11,204 nt of DNA, from positions 1 through 11,204 of the forward strand of contig CANBQJ010000116.1 in NCBI GenBank assembly GCA_947371645.1, in the 5' to 3' direction. Source of the DNA: Burkholderiales bacterium. Lineage in GTDB: Bacteria; Pseudomonadota; Gammaproteobacteria; Burkholderiales; Burkholderiaceae. Below are positions 8,910 to 11,204 of this stretch, piece after piece. Positions within the stretch are counted from its first letter, which is position 1. Each line of letters begins with the position of its first letter. The position numbers and the translations under genes were made by a program. The notes under the pieces were generated by a model. It was not told where the DNA came from. It saw only the letters and a program-made list of their open reading frames with translations, and made no database searches.

Positions 8910-10826
8910 ATGAATCCCGCCACCACCCCCACTTGCCCGGCCTTCAGCCCCGCAGCAGCGCGTGGCGAAACCATGTTGGTTGCACTGGCCGAGGCCGGTG
9001 AACAGGCCGTCCAGCCCGGTGCGCGGTTGTGCTTTCCACTGGCGCGTCGCACCGTCGTGCAGCGCGACCACGACGAGCAAGGTGCTGAACGCCTGCGCCT
9101 CTTCCATGGCGACCACGAGGTGGAATTTGACGACCCGCACTTCTTCGCCTTCGGCGAAGCCCTGGCCCACGCCGACCACTTCACAGCACAGGATGCAATG
9201 AGCTGGGGTGCAGGCTACGAGTGGGACGAAGTGCAGCCCCTGCTGACCCAATTGCGAGAAGAAGGCATCCTGATTCCTGCGGCGCAGGCTGCATTCCTGC
9301 CACCTACGGCCCAGACCGGCCCGCGTCCCTCGCCCCTGCCTGCCTCGCAAACGACCGTGGCCCGCGACTGGCACGACTGCGCAGCCATCACCGCCGAGTT
9401 GACCGGCCGCACGCTGCCACTGGCCCACCTGGAACTGGTGGTGCCCATCTTCCGCATCGCCCACATGGCGCTGGACGCAGAGGGCCGCCAGGTGGGTGAG
9501 TCCAACGTCTTCCCCAGCCCATTGCGCCTGGACGTGCCCACCGACTGGCGAACCTGCGTCTACCCAGGCAGCCGCTACCTGGACGACAAGCCCATGAACG
9601 TCACGGCGCTCAAGGCGATGCGGGCGCACTGGCCGGTGATCGTGGCGGCGCTGGCCCGCGTGCGACAGGCCTATGTGCAGCGCTTCCCGGCCGCAGCCCA
9701 GGCCATGACCTTGGCCGACGTGGAATGCCTGTCCACCCTGGTGCTGGCCGTGCCCGCCTACCAGCTGATGCGCCAACAAGGCGCGGTCGCCAACGGTGAT
9801 TTGCACCCGGCGCTGTCGTCCATGTTCCGGGTGACCGACGGGCTGCGCATGGTCAGCCACCAGATGCTGTTCGTGCCGGTGGACGAAGCCACCTGGCTGC
9901 CGGACGCCGTGGTGAGCGCACGTGACATCCACGAATACGCCGAGCGCAACCAGTCCTTTCACTCGAACCACGGTGTGTGTGCAGGCCCTCGGGCCATGAT
10001 CGACGCCTTCCTGCAGTTGATGGTCGATGGCCGACTGCCTGAAGATGCCGCTGCGGGGCCGCTGCCCGACGAGGTCGAAGTCGCCCTGGGCTTGCTCGAT
10101 CAGGCCTTGGAATACGGCCTGCTGGGCTTGCAGGCCCACGCCACGGTGTTCTCGCTGTGGCCCATCCAGACCCGTTGCTGGGCACAGCTGGGCGAGCTGA
10201 TGGACAGCTGGCCACAGCCACATGGCCCGCAAGTGGCCAGCGTGCTCAGCCACCTGGCCGAGACACTGCGTCTGCTGGCCCACCAGTCGCTGCACGCCAC
10301 CGAAGCCTGGCGCCGCAACCGCGAAGCCGTCTACGAAGCCATCCACCAGCACACGGCACACGGCCTGGGCGAAGCGCAGACCCCGCCGTTGCGGACCTGG
10401 CTGGACGGCCAGTTGCCCGCATGGCAACGCCAGGCGCTGACGCAACAGATCGGGCCAGCGCTGCGAGCCCTGCTGGCGCCCACCGACGACGCAGCCCGGT
10501 TCCGCACCCAGGCCATCACCGAACTGCTGCTCGACGTGCTGGGCCGCACACAGGCCGTGTTGCAACGTGCCGAAGCCATCCAGGGCCGCATCAATGCCTT
10601 GCTGGGGCGGGATGCGAGCACGCGCCCCTTCCATGCACTGGACATCGACATCCATGTGTTGCTGCAAGGCCGCGAAGCCCGCCGCCTGCCCCACCTGATG
10701 GACGGTCTGGCCGCAGTGCTGGGCATCCGTCTGGACGTCAGCGCCCAGCACATCCACATCGAGGAGGTGCCCGCCACGGCGCTGGCACCCCTCACCCCGA
10801 TTTGCCCGCATGGTGCGGGCAAATGA
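8910..10826 (+). CDS. Putative peptide-maturation protein with N-terminal PqqD-like RRE domain
   Basis: This 638-residue protein is not a family I can name. Residues about 38-123 look like a PqqD-like winged helix, the RiPP recognition element that binds precursor leader peptides: strand-rich RLCFPLARRTVV, then LRLFHGDHEVEF, then helices ending in VQPLLTQLREEGILI. A Pro-rich linker (128-147) leads to about 490 mainly helical residues. Blocks that look constrained include HPALSSMFRVTDGLRM (299-314) and SFHSNHGVCAGPRAMID (349-365), with His351, His354 and Cys357 as possible ligands or catalytic residues. I see no radical-SAM CX3CX2C, ATP-grasp, YcaO or LanB/LanC signature, and no signal peptide. 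The ATG at 8910 lacks a Shine-Dalgarno, so the start is less certain; a frame extension to a TTG at 8817 would begin inside the upstream terminator. It precedes a 40-residue peptide gene and an HlyD-type gene, fitting a role in peptide maturation. Confidence 0.7.
   Translation: MNPATTPTCPAFSPAAARGETMLVALAEAGEQAVQPGARLCFPLARRTVVQRDHDEQGAERLRLFHGDHEVEFDDPHFFAFGEALAHADHFTAQDAMSWGAGYEWDEVQPLLTQLREEGILIPAAQAAFLPPTAQTGPRPSPLPASQTTVARDWHDCAAITAELTGRTLPLAHLELVVPIFRIAHMALDAEGRQVGESNVFPSPLRLDVPTDWRTCVYPGSRYLDDKPMNVTALKAMRAHWPVIVAALARVRQAYVQRFPAAAQAMTLADVECLSTLVLAVPAYQLMRQQGAVANGDLHPALSSMFRVTDGLRMVSHQMLFVPVDEATWLPDAVVSARDIHEYAERNQSFHSNHGVCAGPRAMIDAFLQLMVDGRLPEDAAAGPLPDEVEVALGLLDQALEYGLLGLQAHATVFSLWPIQTRCWAQLGELMDSWPQPHGPQVASVLSHLAETLRLLAHQSLHATEAWRRNREAVYEAIHQHTAHGLGEAQTPPLRTWLDGQLPAWQRQALTQQIGPALRALLAPTDDAARFRTQAITELLLDVLGRTQAVLQRAEAIQGRINALLGRDASTRPFHALDIDIHVLLQGREARRLPHLMDGLAAVLGIRLDVSAQHIHIEEVPATALAPLTPICPHGAGK
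10800..10824 (+). other. Perfect intercistronic hairpin before the peptide gene
   Basis: ATTTGCCCGC (10800-10809) pairs perfectly with GCGGGCAAAT (10815-10824) around a five-base ATGGT loop. It spans the last codons and touches the stop (10824-10826) of the RRE protein gene. There is no T-run after it, so it is more likely an RNA processing or stability element than a terminator. Confidence 0.7.
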
Positions 10827-10853
10827 GGCGTGCACGTCGCACGCCAACCAACC

Positions 10854-10858
10854 AGGAG
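10854..10858 (+). promoter_or_regulatory. Shine-Dalgarno of the peptide gene
   Basis: AGGAG is followed directly by ATGACCATG. The first ATG (10859) touches the site and is too close, while the second (10865) is six bases away. This selects the 40-residue form rather than the 42-residue one. Confidence 0.8.
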
Positions 10859-10864
10859 ATGACC

Positions 10865-10987
10865 ATGAAGATCAAGACCAACGTCCATGCAGGCAAGGGT
10901 GGCGCCAGCGGTGTCGGCGGCAACAGCACCGTCGAGGAACCCAAGCCCGTCTACGTGCCGCCCGTGAGCCGTTGCGCCGGCATCTGA
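10865..10987 (+). CDS. Putative RiPP precursor peptide, 40 residues
   Basis: The product begins MKIKTNVHAGKGGASGVGGN and ends STVEEPKPVYVPPVSRCAGI. It has a basic start, a Gly-rich middle with GG at 12-13 and 18-19 (possible double-glycine cleavage sites), an acidic pair Glu24-Glu25, and a Pro/Val C-terminus with the only Cys (Cys37) and an aromatic Tyr30. This leader-plus-core layout, its size, the strong ribosome site and its place between an RRE-domain protein and an HlyD-type export gene argue for a ribosomally made, modified and exported peptide. The likely core is roughly 20-40 and the modified residues may include Tyr30, Ser35 or Cys37, which is inference. The MKIK-[ST]-x-V-x-AG start resembles other small Gly-rich precursors that I recall, but the family is not identified. 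Confidence 0.65.
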   Translation: MKIKTNVHAGKGGASGVGGNSTVEEPKPVYVPPVSRCAGI

Positions 10988-11001
10988 TCACCCGTTGATC
11001 A
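10985..11001 (+). other. Small hairpin on the peptide stop codon
   Basis: TGATCA at 10985-10990 and again at 10996-11001, separated by CCCGT, can form a six-bp stem that includes the TGA stop. Each arm is also self-complementary. Confidence 0.45.
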
Positions 11002-11004
11002 GTC

Positions 11005-11048
11005 GCCTCGACACCCCAAGCTCGGGCCCGGGCCTGAGGTGTCGAGGC
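11005..11048 (+). terminator. Long hairpin after the peptide gene (attenuator or 3' stabiliser)
   Basis: GCCTCGACACC (11005-11015) pairs perfectly with GGTGTCGAGGC (11038-11048), an 11-bp stem. The 22-base loop has its own GC-rich inner pairing (about 11020-11033). The sequence after it (TGTTTCCTT) is T-rich but has no uninterrupted run. It probably terminates partly, or protects the peptide mRNA end, so that the exporter gene is expressed less than the peptide. Confidence 0.6.
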
Positions 11049-11100
11049 CTGTTTCCTTGCATTCCCGTTTGAAGTTTGAATCTGACCCCAGGCAATCCAC

Positions 11101-11204
11101 ATGGCCACCCCCTTTGCCCTCACCACCCGCGCGCTCGACGCCGACCACGGCCGCAGGGCCTGGTTTGTCTGGCTGGTTTGCGGCGCGCTGCTGAGCGGCT
11201 GGCT
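11101..11204 (+). CDS. HlyD-family export adaptor, N-terminal fragment (cut by window edge)
   Basis: Thirty-four residues are visible, beginning MATPFALTTRALDADHGRRA, then a hydrophobic stretch from Trp21 onward (WFVWLVCGALLSGW). A short cytoplasmic start with basic residues followed by one membrane helix is the usual N-terminus of HlyD-type periplasmic adaptor proteins of type I secretion and NHLM-like peptide export systems. The assignment rests on this short similarity and on context after the peptide gene. Shine-Dalgarno is weak (AGG about nine bases upstream). The frame is open to the window end, so a full gene and perhaps a peptidase-containing ABC transporter are expected beyond it. 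Confidence 0.6.
   Translation, partial: MATPFALTTRALDADHGRRAWFVWLVCGALLSGW

Noticed and set aside
10800..10824. Hairpin as an intrinsic terminator
   Set aside because: Neither strand has a T-run after the stem, and the next gene starts 40 bases later with a strong ribosome site.
8829..10847. Long minus-strand open frame (672 codons) opposite the RRE protein gene
   Set aside because: Its composition (very His/Gln/Gly/Val-rich) is typical of the antisense of GC-rich coding DNA; no motifs, no ribosome site, and the plus-strand product has a plausible domain layout.

Overview
The window is GC-rich, densely coded DNA that looks like a betaproteobacterium of the order Burkholderiales (Comamonadaceae/Leptothrix-like). 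This rests on the pyrG-kdsA-eno order, an Anbu proteasome homologue, polyhydroxybutyrate (PHB) genes and a DUF6502/DUF5666 pair. No species is claimed.

Left part (1-3717). A minus-strand operon holds CTP synthase (pyrG), KDO-8-phosphate synthase (kdsA) and the start of enolase (eno, cut by the window edge). It runs from a TATAAT promoter in a 175-base divergent region. That region also drives a plus-strand PlsC-type acyltransferase. The pyrG leader can form two mutually exclusive hairpins, and nested inverted repeats surround the promoter.

Middle part (3764-6385). Three genes are read on the minus strand: a PHB depolymerase-type esterase with no signal peptide, a small phasin-like helical protein with a perfect Shine-Dalgarno site, and the Ntn-hydrolase Anbu. 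The first two probably form an intracellular PHB granule module. Anbu stands without its usual ATP-grasp/alpha-E/transglutaminase partners, at least inside this window.

Right-centre (6635-8818). A plus-strand pair, a DUF6502 protein with a helix-turn-helix and a DUF5666 lipoprotein, overlaps by ATGA and ends in a strong intrinsic terminator.

Right edge (8819-11204). This is the most interesting region. It contains a promoter with an operator-like dyad, a 638-aa protein with a PqqD-like (RiPP recognition element) N-terminus joined to about 500 residues I do not recognise, a 40-aa peptide gene with a strong ribosome binding site, and the start of an HlyD-type export adaptor. I read it as the left end of a ribosomally made, modified and exported peptide (RiPP) locus. 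Intercistronic hairpins sit on both sides of the peptide gene. The rest of the locus lies beyond the window.
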